From assembly GCA_013368325.1 (NCBI GenBank), contig JAACJK010000175.1, positions 186,001 through 250,000 of the forward strand: 64,000 nt of DNA, in the 5' to 3' direction. Every line of letters begins with the position of its first letter. Within the stretch, counting starts at the first letter, position 1. The notes beneath the pieces were generated by a model, which ran no database searches, was not told the origin of the DNA, and saw only the letters and a list, made by a program, of their open reading frames with translations. The translations under genes and the position numbers were made by a program. This stretch comes from Ephemerocybe angulata (lineage: Eukaryota; Basidiomycota; Agaricomycetes; Agaricales; Psathyrellaceae). Shown one piece after another: positions 1 to 11,804 of the stretch.

Positions 1-3000
1 CGTTCTCGTGCTCCGTCATCAACGTAGACACCAGGGCCTTCTCCGAGCTCAACTCTCTCTCCAAAGTAGTGATCGTTCTCTCAGCCGCGACCGCGCGCAG
101 TTCCTGTGCCTCGCTCTCCTTCCTGGAGATTTTCAACTCCGAAGCGAACCTCTCCACGAGCGCAGAGCTACACTCTTCAGATATTGCTGAGCGAAACTGT
201 TCTCTTTCTTCGCGGGCTAGCGCGAGGTCCGCACGGCAATCATCCTGTTTCAAGTCTTCAGTTACACATGGAAAGAAGACGGCATAAGAAACTACCAAGG
301 CGGCTTGCAGGAAACCCTTCTCCTCAATCATCTTGTCAATCTTGGCGCTCCAAGCGCTCCATTCCGCGTGAGTCGCCTGTGAAAAAAGTTAGGCAGGGAT
401 CAAGCATGTCAAGCGCTTGACGGGGACCTTCTCTGTGTTCAAACTATTTCTAGTTAGGAATAGACATGAAGGAGCGTCAATTGGGACAAACCTTTGCACA
501 AGCAGCTTGGTCTCGCTTTCAGACCTGAAAATCCAGATAATTGGCGAGGTTTACAGTAATACCAGGGTTGGAACATACCTTTCCTGCAGACGCGTCTTCT
601 CCTCTTGCAGGGCTCGGTTCGCTTCTGTAATCTTCGAAACAGTCCCCTCGAGAGCCTTAACCCTAAACCACACGTAAGCCACCCTTCAAGAGACGAATCT
701 GAAGAACCCACTTTTCAATGAGCGCTTCTCGAACCCGTTTCAATTCACCCTGCTGATTCTCAAGCTCGGCCTCTGCGTCTTTCTTCAGCTGTGATATCTC
801 AATACTAGACCTTAAATGAAGGTGAGCATCCGACGTCTGGAGGGCGATGAAAGATGCTACCCACCTCTCCTTATAATATGCTGCCTTCTCCTCAGTCATC
901 TTCTCAAACGCTTCTCTCTGCATTTCCTTCTGGTCCTCAAACAACCTCGCCCTATAACACCGTCACCATTCGAAGCCAGGCCACTGAGCATACACAGAGA
1001 ACTTACTGGGTCGCGCTAGCCGCTACGACTTCCTCATACCTCGCTCGCATCTTTTCAGATTCATTGACAGCCGCATTCAGGTCAAGAAGCGACCGTGCGT
1101 ATTTTCCTTCCAAACTAGCACGGAACATGAGTGCATGCCCGTATAAAGGCCAAAATCGGGAACCCTACCTGCGCAAATCAGCCTGCACAGTTTCCAACTG
1201 CGAGGTGAGCTCTTTCACGCGATCTTCCAGCTCAGGATTCCTTGAATACAACCTCAGTATTGACCGGTATCTGAATATGTAGCGCCACTTACACATCCCG
1301 CTTCAACAGCTCTTCGTCCTTCTCACCAATCGTTTTCTTCGCCTCCAACCACCTAACCATACCAAACTCCTCAGTCGAAGCGATTGAGATAAGAGGGGGG
1401 TACTTACAGCGCTCTGACCTCCGCCTTGGACTCATTGGCAGCTTTGATCTGGGTTCGAAGTGCGATGATCTCGTTATCCTTGGCGTTCGTAACCTCTTGA
1501 GCGGCCAACATCTTGGTCAGGTACCTATCATCAAGGTCAGTTAAGATGAACGAAAGGAGCATAAACATGACATACTCTTCCTTGGCCTTTCTCAGGTCGA
1601 CAAGTTCCCCGTCCAATTGAGAAACGAGCCCGCTCAACCGCTCGACTCTGAGAATCCCCGTTAACAAGAAATCATCACATGTGTCTGGGGGACCCACTCG
1701 GTCTTGGCCGCTTCCAGCCTTTCTTCGACTCCAACAGCAGTCGCAAGGTAATCAAACGACTCCATCTCCCGAGCGACCAAGCGGTCCGTCAATTGCTCTA
1801 CCTTTACCTCCAAAGACGCAGATCGCTCATACTGCGTCTTCAGCTCTTCATAGTCTTGATGCAACTTCGCAAAGGAAGTCCGCTTCTCCTTCTCGAGCTC
1901 CTCGACTCGCGCCTTTGACTCGGCGACCACCGACGCGAGGTGGTGCAATTTGTCGCGCAAGATGGTCGTTACCTCTTTGGCTGCAATGAATGGGAGTTAG
2001 TCTAGATTATATAGGAAGGGGGCTGAATCTTACACGACTCCAGCTGCCTGTTCAGATCGGCTATCACGCCCTTGGATTCGCGCATAATGCTAACCCAACC
2101 GCCGTCCTCTGAAACTTTCTTGGTAGCTGGGAAATGGTCAGTGCATGCCCCGTTCTAATGAAAGGCCGCCCTCACTATCCATAGCTTCAGAAGCAGTCGA
2201 GCTCAGATCCTTTGCCATAGACCTGAGACCAGCTACCTCGGCGAGCAAAGCCTGATGTCTCTCTTCGAGTTCAATAAAAGACGCCCACCGCTTATCCACG
2301 CTATCCAAACAAAGACCCTCAGCAACGTGATCGAAAAAAGGAGGGAACACACTCTCACCTCTCCCTCGCAATCTGAAAGCGCTCCTTAAACCGCTGCACC
2401 TCCTCCCTCACACGCGCATTCTCCTTCTCTTTCTCAACCACCTGGCCATTCAAAATCTCAGCCCTACTCTGCTCCTCGCGCCTCGCGCACTCCGCCTTCT
2501 CCGCCTCCCTCTGCACCTCCGCCAACTGCTTACTGCGCTCCTCCAAGCCCCGCCTTAGCTCCTCAGCCTCGGCCTGCGCCTCCCCCAGCGCAGAGCGCCC
2601 CTCCTCCACCTGCGCCTGCGCCCCGTCGCGCTGCACCATCGCCCTCTCCAACGCGCGCTGCAGACTCTCATTCTGCTCCTTCAGCGTCTTCGTCTCGCGC
2701 ATATACTTGGTGTTCGATGCCAGAAGCTATCAGAACAACACCGCCCAACCAACAAAAGATAAAAGAGAGAGCGTCAGAATACGCAGCATAGAAAGAAAGA
2801 GAGAAAGAGGGAAGCAGAGGATTTCAAACCAAGCGGGCGAGCACAGGATAACGTCGCTGCGTACATGATATTTCCACTGTTCTTCCTCAGGTTCATCCTG
2901 CACATCCCGCGCCGCCGACATCGACGCATCAGCAGAAGGGCCAATAGCAAACGGGCTCGAAAGATTCTCCGCGCCACGCACAGGCGTCAAAAACGCCTGC

Positions 3001-3593
3001 GCTCCCTGTAAATCTCGAGCCCCGCCACGTCCATGCTGCCCCTTCGGCGCACGCCCATCTAAAAAGCAAAAAAAAAAAAAGCCACAAAAGGCGCGTAAAC
3101 ACTCAAGCTCTCAAATCCCAACCACACACTGGCATATACCATCATCGTCAGCCTTCACCACCATACTCCCACTCCCCCTCCCACTCCCACCTACTCCCCC
3201 TCCCGCGCCCGAGCCGAGAAGAGGGTACGAGTACCTGCCCTTCTGATTCGCCCTCGCCAAACCCTGCTTAGCGGGCACACCATTCTCCTGCTGCGACGCA
3301 TACAACATATCATACAACGGCCGCCGCTTCTCCCCGCCCTCCCCCGCCCTCTTCCGCAACGGCGTAACACCACCACCACCGCCACCGCCTTTACCCATAA
3401 AATCCACATTCACATTCGCATTCGTAGGCCCAAGCGCAAGAAGCCCAGGCGCAAGCTGCTGCTGATTCGGCCGAGGCACAACGCTCAACACACTAGAAGT
3501 AGTACTCGCCGTCAACGACGAAGAAGCCTGCTGCCCCCGTGCACTCTGGATCGTGCGCCGGAGGTCAAAGAGGTTGTAGGCGCTGCCGTCCAT
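1..3593 (-). CDS. Long coiled-coil protein, 5' part only
   Basis: No homologue recognised by name. The start codon is at 3593 (MDGSAYNLFDLRR...). The first exon (about 150 residues) is Ser/Gly/Pro-rich with a run of seven or more glycines, so probably disordered. A splice near 3125/3058 (GT...TTTTTAG, with a T-rich tract before the acceptor) joins DDD-G to RAPKGQHGRGG and leads into PVRGAENLSSPFAIGP. From about 2710 down to the left edge, exons separated by 50-100-nt introns encode almost uninterrupted heptad-like Glu/Lys/Arg/Leu/Gln sequence, for example REEQSRAEILNGQVVEKEKE, ELEERHQALLAEVAGL and LTDRLVAREMESF, typical of an extended coiled coil. No motor, kinase or other catalytic domain is visible. 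The frame stays open in exons to position 1, so the C-terminus lies outside the window. A cytoskeletal, spindle-pole or septum scaffold role is possible but is only inference. Confidence 0.72.
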
Positions 3594-3687
3594 CGCATGA
3601 GCGCTGCGGTAAGGATGGATGGATGGATGGGTGCAAGAACGAAGTCGGAACGAAGGAAAGAATTGGCGCGGGCGGGGAGGCGCGATT

Positions 3688-3702
3688 GTGTGACGCGTGA
3701 CG
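3688..3702. promoter_or_regulatory. MCB-like ACGCGT motif in promoter
   Basis: The 15-mer GTGTGACGCGTGACG lies about 95 bp upstream of the coiled-coil gene's start codon. The same 15-mer recurs exactly at 28797-28811, upstream of the INO80F-like gene. The core ACGCGT is the MluI cell-cycle box bound by fungal MBF/SBF-type factors. Binding here is inferred. Confidence 0.35.
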
Positions 3703-4338
3703 AGGGGATACTCCCACGATCCTGTGGTGTGACTGATCGCGCTTGGCGCTCAACAAGCGCGCAGGGGAGGAGGGTCGCTGGAGACCCCATTAAGTGACAC
3801 GGAAGGGGAGTGCGGAGATAAGTCCAACCGTAGAGAGGGTTCTATGGGCTGTGCTCTCGAGGGAGGGATGAGCTATGGCGAGTGGGATTCGCCTTAGGGC
3901 AATCCTTAAAGTCTTGACGCTTGCGGGATACCGTTTCGATATGCGGGCAGGGAAAGCGTATCGAGATCCGAGACGCCGCGTTGCATGAACTTTACACGAC
4001 GGGAGCTGGCCAAGGTAGGACTAGTTTGGCGGAAAATGGAGCCGTAGCAGCATGAACCACAAACAGTGCTGAGTACTGAGTTCGCACAACAATGAGTAAC
4101 AGACCAAACACTTCAATTTCATTTCACATTCACATCCCAATCCAAATCTATGTGCAAACCACAACACAAGGCAAAAGCGGAGCCCAAGAGCCCCCATCCG
4201 GGGCCATAAATATGTAACACGAAAGCAACAGCCCAATCCGTCCGAGCATCCAAGAATAAATAGTCCGTTCGTCCGTCCATCCCCGAGCGCATCGGCATAT
4301 AGGTATCCAGCGATCAGTCGAGCAATTTGCGCGTACGA

Positions 4339-4470
4339 GAGAGAGAGAGAGAGAGTATATGAGTGATTGAGGTGAGAGGGAGAATATATGTGTGCGTAGT
4401 CGGATAGCGAGTGCTAGAGTGAGAGGAGAGTGCAAAGCGAGATGGATAGATAGATAGATAGATAGATATC
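4339..4470. repeat. GA and GATA microsatellites
   Basis: A (GA)n run of about 9 units near 4339-4355 is followed within about 90 bp by a (GATA)n/(TAGA)n run near 4443-4470. Both are seen directly. They lie in the non-coding gap between two genes and are likely length-variable. Confidence 0.8.
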
Positions 4471-5030
4471 GCGCAACATCGGGGATATACAAGGAAGGCA
4501 GACAGGCACACTGACAGCATACAACGACGACGACAAAAGCACCGCAAGGAACGCATGACAAGCGAGTCAAAAAAGCTCAAAAGCATGACAGAAAGAGCGA
4601 AGAAGAAGAAGAAAAAGAGAAAGCACGCGCATCGTCCATAGTCCATGTCCCAAACGACCAAAAAGGAGAGTGAAATTCCAATGTGCAGGATAAAAGAAAG
4701 AGTGTCCAAACGAAGGTGCGAAAACGAGCGAGCGAAGGGAGTCGAACTGAACGAGCAAGCGAGCGAAAGGAAGGAAGAAAGAAGGACGAAAGAATGTGGT
4801 ATAGAAGAAGAAACCGAAACTGTACAATTTATTTTTATCGTCCGAAAACCCAAACCAAGAAAGCACACCAAAAAGCGCCATGTGGGGGATATCAATTTTG
4901 AAAAAGTTGAGGGGATATCGTTCGAGGCAAGATGAGTAGAGAGATGCACGGCACGACAGAAACCGTCGCAGCGGACCGAGCACGAAACCCCGCACCAGTC
5001 CACACTTTTGGGGTCAGATCCAGTCCGCCC

Positions 5031-7471
5031 CTACTGGCCCACGCCCGAAACACCCAACAACCCCGCCCCCCGCGTCAAACTCCCAATATTCGGAATCCTC
5101 GGGCCCATCCCACTCCCACTCCTCGGCCTCCCCGCGCCCATCCCAGCGCCCATACCCCACATACCCCCACCCATCTGCGTCTGCTGATGCTGCTGATGAT
5201 GCCCATACCCCAGCGGGGCACTATCACTCCTCGCCCTCGCAACACCCTTCTTCGCCACCGCAAGCCCCGACAGCCCGCCCGCGCCCACGCCCGTCCCAGG
5301 GCTCGACATCGACGACATCAAATGCATCGAATCTCCTCCCCCATTACCCCCACTCCCCGACGCTGCCGGATCCAACCTCGGCCTCTTCATGCTCCCCCTC
5401 CCTTCCAACCCCTCATCAAACATCTCGAGATGCCCCGACCCCGGGCTGCCCGGCAGCGGCGTCGAGCCTGCCGTATTCCCGCTACTCCCCGCCTCCCTCG
5501 CATACGAGTTCAGATGCTGGAAACTATGCTGCCTCGACAGTGGATGATGCCCCTGCTGCTGCTGCTGGTGCGACTGCTGCTGATGATGCTGCTGCCCAAG
5601 CTGCGTCGGGAAATCCGCAGCCGTCGGACTCGAGTTCGGGCTGTTCAACGAGTGCATCGTGTGCAGCGACGGCGTGCTAAGGTTCATCGACAGCGGTGGC
5701 GGGTGCGGGTACCGCGACGTCGTGGCGGTCGGCGAGGTAATATAAATATTCGGATTCTCCGATTGGTCCAGCAAGTCTGTCGGGAACTGGCCCACTGTAC
5801 AACGTAACGTAAAAGATATCCGTTGTCAGATTCGACCAAAAAACGGAGAAATACCACGGCTCGCGTACCTGCTCCCGGGAAACTCTTGCCCACAACGTCC
5901 CATAATCGGCCAACGACATTCACGAGTTTCTCCACACGCTGCCGCTCGTTCGTAAGCTGATCCTGCATCTTCCTATTCTCGTCCCGCATCGCGCTCAGCT
6001 GCGCAGCGACCTGGAAGTGGTAAGGAGGCATTGATCGTCAGCGTCAGGTTCAGGGCCAGGGACAAGGGCAGGAGGTGGAGTGAAGGCAGGTTTAAGAAGC
6101 AAGAGCCAGATGAATATCAAGGCGGCTTTGAGTCCAAAAGGGAAACCGCCAAAGGCAAATATATAGGAAGTGTCATTATGAAAGAAGCGCAGGTCAGGAA
6201 GAACGTATTGCGCCCGAACTAGGCCAGAACCCCAAAAGCCTCTCGGAAAGCGATGAGGGGCTCTTCCAATGCGATGAGGAAGCTTCCTATGCGCTGCAGG
6301 GCGCGGATGAAACGCGATGCACGAGCGTCTACGCCCTCCGAAAGATAGATCGAAGGCCCCGCGCATCGCCCTTGTGGGAGGAAAGAGAACTGAAAGGGCG
6401 GGCTCACCTCTCCAGGAAGCTCGACGCGGTGCTTGATAGCTGGATCAGGCTCGAGGGCCTTTCTCTTAATCTCATCGAGCAGATCCGGGCGTCCGCGCAG
6501 GAACTTGTGGTGCGAAAACTCCCAGGTCTGCGCGTCCGTGGAGGTGCGCTGTGCCCTGGGCGTCCGGTTGATTTTGTGGAAGCCGTACATGTTCAGCTGA
6601 CGGACGAAACTGGAGAACTGCATGCAGGGTCAGATACGGGCCGACGCGATGACAGGGCAGGCGACTGACGTTATTGTGCTTGAAATGGGAGCCCAGGATG
6701 CTGCGGCTGAACTCGCCGACATTGGACACGACAAAGGAGGTCCCGAGCTCTGTCCACGCAATAAAGTGCGCTGATTTGGCGTCGTTGATCATCCTGGTGG
6801 GGTGTTAGAGCGAAAAGGCAAAGCAGATGCAGGGGCACGCACTGATAGAGCTTTGTGACAAAGTTGTTGGTGGCCATGGGTTTCCCGAGGACGTTCATGC
6901 TGCCACCGACGCCGCCGCCGAGACTGGCCGACCCGAGCGAGTCCTCCGCGCCGCTGGTGTTTCCGCTGCCGTCGACGGGGCTCGTGCCACCGTTTGTGCT
7001 GCTGCCGTACGCGGTGCGCATGTCGAGGTCGTCGTAGCCCGCGATGTCCATGGGCGTCTCGCGGTCGTCATACGGCTCCTCTACGAGTGTTGCGCTGGAT
7101 GCGCTGGACGGAAAGCTGCGTTTGCGGGGCAGCTGGGAGGAGCCTGCGGAGGAGGAGGAGGAGCGGGACACGGCGCGGTGGGCCGAGGCCGGGGGCGCGA
7201 GGCCCTGGTCGTCGTGCTCGGCGGGGTCGAACTGGAAGGGCGAGCCCTGGAGATGCTGGGCATAGGGGCTGATGGGGGTAGCGACCTGCTGGGCAGGCGG
7301 GTTGACGGGGGAGAGGTTCGGCGGGGACTGGACGGAGAGGCCGTCGATGTTGAGGGAGAGGCCGTTGCGCGGGGGGAAGTACTGGTGGTGGTAGTGCTCG
7401 CTCGGGGACGGGGACGGCAGCAGGTGGTGCGGCCACTGGCTCGGCGGAAACTCAGAGTAGACCTGGGACAT
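5031..7471 (-). CDS. Heat-shock-factor-type transcription factor
   Basis: A nuclear DNA-binding regulator of the HSF family. The start at 7471 ([16 protein letters not shown]) opens a Ser/Pro/His-rich N-terminus of about 200 residues. The HSF-type domain spans three exons: NNFVTKLYQ / [20 protein letters not shown]...SHFKHNN / [18 protein letters not shown], then [20 protein letters not shown]. The second and third joins keep frame across short introns; [12 protein letters not shown] is the family's recognition-helix signature. After a long intron (about 6402-6013) comes a trimerisation-like coiled coil ([20 protein letters not shown]). The C-terminal exon (from about 5795) is low-complexity with a Gln/His-rich stretch and ends GVSGVGQ-stop at 5031, which suits an activation region. 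It could be an Hsf1-, Sfl1- or Mga1-type member; the sequence alone does not decide, so no symbol is given. Confidence 0.88.
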
Positions 7472-7617
7472 CTTTGGTCGAGTCGCCCATTAGCCCGGCC
7501 TATTTCAAGCAACACGTCTTTTCCCACTCTCCCACGCTAAATTCCCCCCATTTGCACAAATTTCCTCTTCCAGACGCGAACCAGCCCGCCTCGCCTGCCG
7601 ATCACGACGCACCTCAT

Positions 7618-7625
7618 TTCGAGAA
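7618..7625. promoter_or_regulatory. Minimal heat-shock element (TTCnnGAA)
   Basis: TTCGAGAA lies about 150 bp upstream of the HSF-type gene's start codon. Only one inverted pair is present, not the usual three or more nGAAn units, so autoregulation is speculative. Confidence 0.2.
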
Positions 7626-9061
7626 CCGGCGCGGCTTCCACAGGAATCGCAAGGACGCCCACTAATTGACGCGCGACGCGCTCCGAGTTCCAATCGCCCT
7701 TTCCCGTTGCGAGCCTCGTCGAAAACGTGAGCAAACAGTGCTCGGTACCCTCCCGACGTCCGTAGAACCTTCCGTGCCATGCCGCGGTTCGCCCCGACGA
7801 CCCAGCTCCATTCGCCCCCACCCGCCCCCGCTCTCCCCCGCACCACCCACAACTGACCATCCCACCATCCTCCCACCCGCCCAATCTGATCACGATAAGA
7901 TTGCACTCGTTTTTGCGCAGATCTATGTTTTGGGCGATTGTGATAAGGAGCAATTATTCTTTGGCGCGGACGCTCGCTCGCCTGCCCCATCCTTCCCCTC
8001 CATTCGGTCGACCGGCGACCCAGCACCCCGGATCCCCTCGTATGTACGTACATACTTACTTCCCCACGTCCAGCACCTACGCATCCGGAAACCCCATAAC
8101 ACGCCTCTCCCAAGCCCAAATACAAAGCCTTCTGACTTCGCGAACGAGCGAACGAACTGGATAAGCTCAGACTTCAGAAGCGAGCGAACAAGGGACGGGC
8201 GGAGACTGTAGTGACTTGACACTCTGATCACCTGGCGCACCGTATGTGGTCTTACCTCACTTACTCCTACGATACAATCATGTCCTTGTAAGAGGTACCT
8301 GTCTGTCCATACCCAGCGCAAGCCAATCCCAATCCCAAACCAAGTTCACCGGACGGACGAACGCAAACGCTGGGTATGACACAGACACCGTGCGACACCC
8401 TAGCAGAATAGACTGTCGCCGTCTTTCAATTGAAAGTTGCTTTTTGCAGAGGTATTGGTGTTATGGCATGACAGCCTGAGGCTACCCTGGCCTGCACAAT
8501 AAGGCTGAGGATACCTAGTTGCCGACTAATGCGCACGAACTTGTTGACTTTCTTTCTATTGGTCTTCGTTGGAGGTGTGAAGAGTTCCCTCCTCGTCGGG
8601 GCAGCATGAGCCAATTGGCAGATATTATGGCAGACTGAGGCCCGAGAAAGCTTTAAGGAATAAAGTGTGTTATTTCTTTAGGATTTTTCCATTGGTGGGC
8701 TGCCACCACTGACCGTCGGGAGAACTTGCACTGGGGAGGGTGTAGCACGGCGTCTATTCCGCTCGCGTGATATGATACATACGCGCTCGGTATCGGTACT
8801 CATGTTAACAGCAATAGCCATATACCTTTGCAATGCGCAATGCTCTCCCACACCGAGCAAAGTGCGCCGGGGAATGCACCCCGCCTGACCCGCCTCCGTG
8901 GGACTCGCGTCGATGCATACGCAGGTGAATTCATAATGCCGAGTTCCATTATTGACAAGCGCCGAGGGCACGAGTCAGTCAGCATTGTGAACTTGGGTAA
9001 GGAAATGTGAAAGAATAATCAGAACTGCTGTATTATCTCTTGCTAAATAGACTAGTACATA

Positions 9062-9334
9062 GACTTTCCGATCGACCGAACCAGTGTCCTGACTCCTCCA
9101 GCTTGGTTAGCACAGACTGGGCGTCTGATTTAGAGTCACCTACACAGGTCGAACCCAGGCTATGTGAATTGAACTCAAGACGGCGTCTTTCGGCATTCAT
9201 GCAAAGTTTCTGCTGTGCGAGGAAAATACGTTGGAAAGCATAGGATATTATGTCCTATCTCTCGATAAATGGAAAATGTGGACTTTCCGATTGACCGAAC
9301 AACCTTGGCGAGCTCCGGGCGTCTGATTTAGAGT
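9062..9334 (+). repeat. Imperfect direct repeat, two copies
   Basis: GACTTTCCGATCGACCGAAC at 9062-9081 recurs as GACTTTCCGATTGACCGAAC (one mismatch) at 9281-9300. GGGCGTCTGATTTAGAGT at 9119-9136 recurs exactly at 9317-9334. The blocks keep the same order but are 37 bp apart in copy one and 16 bp apart in copy two. This looks like a diverged duplication or remnants of a repeated element. No coding potential seen. Confidence 0.75.
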
Positions 9335-11054
9335 TTCCAATACGAGCTATCCTGAGAGCTCTACCAAACCACGAACGACTCAGCTGCCGCAGTCCCAAAT
9401 CACCCCTCCTTACAGAGCAACCAGCTAAGGCTTCTTCACCGACATTAACTAAGCGATGAGAACACAAAATATCGAAAGTTCGCACAGACGCCCAGGCCCG
9501 CTGCACCCGCGTCCGGTTCGGCGAAGCCCCGAGACACGGAGAGGCGCCGGGTGTAGCGGTGCGACCGTAGCATCCAGTATCACCCTGTGTGCGAACTCCA
9601 CACCCCCTGTCATCGGATTCCCAGCGCCCCCACCTCTATTAGCTATTCCAATACAATTTATTCCCCAGGGTGCCCTGGCAAGGCCACGATATCTAAATGC
9701 AGCCCAAAGGGATCCGTTGGCAGAAGTCGTGACTGTAGCAGGTATGCATGTATTGGGATGAGGGCCGTGGAAAGAGAACCATGGCTTCGCAGAAGGGAAG
9801 TGGAATTTGTGGAAGCGACGAAAGTCTATAGGGAATATTCAGAAGTTTACATGTCGCATTGACACTGAGTGTGTTGTGGAGAAAGAGCGCCTATACGGCC
9901 GGCCGACAGGGGGAGTACGTATATTCTGCTTTATACTGTCATAGGTAGACAGTTTGCGTGGAATGCGCTATTCCAGCACAGTGGATTCCTCAGCAGCGCT
10001 TGTATTATCACTCCCCAAGGAACACAATTAACTGCATCGTCGTCCTGGGGCAGGCAAATTTGACAGGGCCTACCTCAGAAATCGCACCCTTCTCTCATGC
10101 CACCCACCTCCAACTTAACCTCAACTTCTCAACACATCCAGCCAGCTATTTCTCATCCCCCACCGGAGGCCGGCACGCGCGCTTGATCGGTTACCACCGG
10201 CGCTAACTCAGGCATCGCATCACCCATATCTGTCCAGCCCGGCATCCACACTGGCATAGTAACCGAGCCCAGCGATAACTCTCAGCATTAATTGACGAGC
10301 CATGATCATAGTATCATAGTAGATGACTTCACCGCCGCCATAGAAACGGTATGAATCCAGTTAATGGAACATTCCACCAGTCCCACTGGGACTTGTTAAT
10401 ACTGCTACTGATCGCCCGCGTAGGATAATAGGCGGTGACGGTCTGATTGGGAGTGAGTGGTGCTGCACCTTCTTGGAGTTGGAGGAGGAGAGGCGTCGAA
10501 ATTCGGCGTGGAGACGTGGGGTATGATTCAGAATAAGTGTGGGTGAAAATGGGTCTTGGTAAGGAAGCTGGTTGTGGGATAGTTGGCCTGCGCTGCGGTC
10601 GACACCCGCTACAGGATGGAGATAAGATAATATTCGGCGCTGTCGTATCATAGCAAAGTTGAAACTGGGAAAGCAATGTCTGAAAGTAAGCCAGTTATTC
10701 GCATCGCGCAAGCCTATAGGCCGACAAGCGGCATCAAGACCATTTGAAGTGACATCCTCCGCGGATCCGGTTTAATTCAGAACCAAAAAGGCGGATTGTA
10801 ACGAGTGTATGAGCCGTTTGCCATGCTCACCTGACCCCAGTCAAAAATCCCTTCTCACAGCCCTCTCCAAAATGCAATATTTCCTACACGCCAGAAACCC
10901 AATTCAATAAAGAATATCTCGTTATTTCTCATGCCGCCAATACGAACTTGGGAAGCACAAGAAGTCAGCGCTTGCCCTGTAGCAAGCTGAGTGCACACCG
11001 GTAATCGTAAATTCGTAATAGACGAGTTGGTGTACCCACGCCACGAAAAACGTT

Positions 11055-11367
11055 CGCTTTTTTTTAAAACACGGTCTCCACCCAGGATTAAACTCGCTTG
11101 GTTTTAAATCGTTTTAAATCCGGTTTGAATCGCCGCCAATTGCACCAAAATAATCGGTGAAGTCGAGGGGGTTCGAACGCTCGACTGCATGGGAGATGGT
11201 CACATGACGTCAGGAGCCTTGGAGTCTCCAACCGTTAGGCCAAGACTGCGTTGAAAGACGCCATTCTAGCCTGGTTATACCCCCTACCCCCGCCCCCTTC
11301 CGATGCTCATACCTCCACTCCCCCTGCCCCGATTGTCATGATTTTGGGTGCATTGTGCATCGATTAG
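11055..11367 (-). repeat. Foldback left arm
   Basis: Outer inverted-repeat arm, the exact reverse complement of 11492-11804. The Pol III-like boxes here read on the minus strand, pointing away from the palindrome centre. Confidence 0.95.
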
Positions 11368-11491
11368 TAGCATTTAGTACAGTATTTTGCTTTCCTCAAA
11401 GTACTCCTTTCAAGCCCTCAATCAGTCCTCAGATATGTAATATAACGAGTCTATATCAAGCCTTTATAATCCCACACAAAGAAAGCTGCTG

Positions 11492-11804
11492 CTAATCGAT
11501 GCACAATGCACCCAAAATCATGACAATCGGGGCAGGGGGAGTGGAGGTATGAGCATCGGAAGGGGGCGGGGGTAGGGGGTATAACCAGGCTAGAATGGCG
11601 TCTTTCAACGCAGTCTTGGCCTAACGGTTGGAGACTCCAAGGCTCCTGACGTCATGTGACCATCTCCCATGCAGTCGAGCGTTCGAACCCCCTCGACTTC
11701 ACCGATTATTTTGGTGCAATTGGCGGCGATTCAAACCGGATTTAAAACGATTTAAAACCAAGCGAGTTTAATCCTGGGTGGAGACCGTGTTTTAAAAAAA
11801 AGCG
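11492..11804 (+). repeat. Foldback right arm
   Basis: Mirror copy of the left arm. On the plus strand it reads: a G-rich section (about 11520-11580), the tRNA-like section (about 11610-11700), a 3' section with two nearly identical TTTAAAACGA/TTTAAAACCA repeats (about 11740-11760), and a terminal TTTTAAAAAAAAGCG tail. Confidence 0.95.

Larger units (their letters stand above)
3594..5030. other. Intergenic region with simple repeats
   Basis: About 1.4 kb between the coiled-coil gene's start and the HSF gene's stop, both on the minus strand, so it holds the promoter of the first and the 3' region of the second. It contains short tandem repeats: GGAT units near 3615-3630, a GA run near 4339-4355 and GATA units near 4443-4470. 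The open frames of 140-229 codons here are Ser/Leu/Phe-rich translations of these repeats and are not believable genes. An ACGCGT motif lies at about 3693. Confidence 0.6.
7472..11054. other. Gene-poor region, left part
   Basis: Upstream of the HSF gene. I see no recognisable protein. The longest open frames (181 and 206 codons at about 7505-8211) overlap each other on both strands, are Pro/Arg/Ser- or Gly/Arg-rich and lack splice-supported continuation, so they probably reflect the long GC-rich leader of the HSF gene. From about 8,200 onward the reading is featureless except for an imperfect direct repeat at about 9062-9334. Confidence 0.5.
11055..11804. mobile_element. Foldback element with tRNA-like Pol III boxes
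   Basis: A 750-bp palindrome with arms at 11055-11367 and 11492-11804 and a unique centre of about 124 bp. Comparing the arms base by base, I found them perfectly complementary with no mismatch or indel over 313 bp; identity decays at the inner edge. Each arm ends outside in an eight-base T/A run next to CGC. Within each arm is a tRNA-like unit: A-box-like TGGCCTAACGG (11617-11627 on plus; mirrored at 11232-11242 on minus) and B-box-like CGTTCGAACCC (11680-11690 on plus; mirrored at 11169-11179 on minus), 52 bp apart, a spacing compatible with a long-variable-arm tRNA. Five of seven acceptor-stem pairs can form, but the D, anticodon and T stems are poor, so a functional tRNA is unlikely. The best reading is a tRNA-derived SINE or a foldback element duplicated in inverted orientation. 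No clear target-site duplication was found. Confidence 0.82.

Noticed and set aside
4314..5807. Long frames of 229 (minus) and 291 (plus) codons
   Set aside because: The first is low-complexity translation of microsatellite-rich DNA and the second is antisense to the last HSF exon.
6827..7540. 237-codon plus-strand open frame
   Set aside because: Antisense to the first exon of the HSF-type gene; Val/Gly/Arg-rich composition typical of a shadow frame.
11611..11700. Functional tRNA gene in the foldback arm
   Set aside because: A- and B-box-like sequences exist, but the D, anticodon and T stems do not pair properly, so it is called tRNA-like only.
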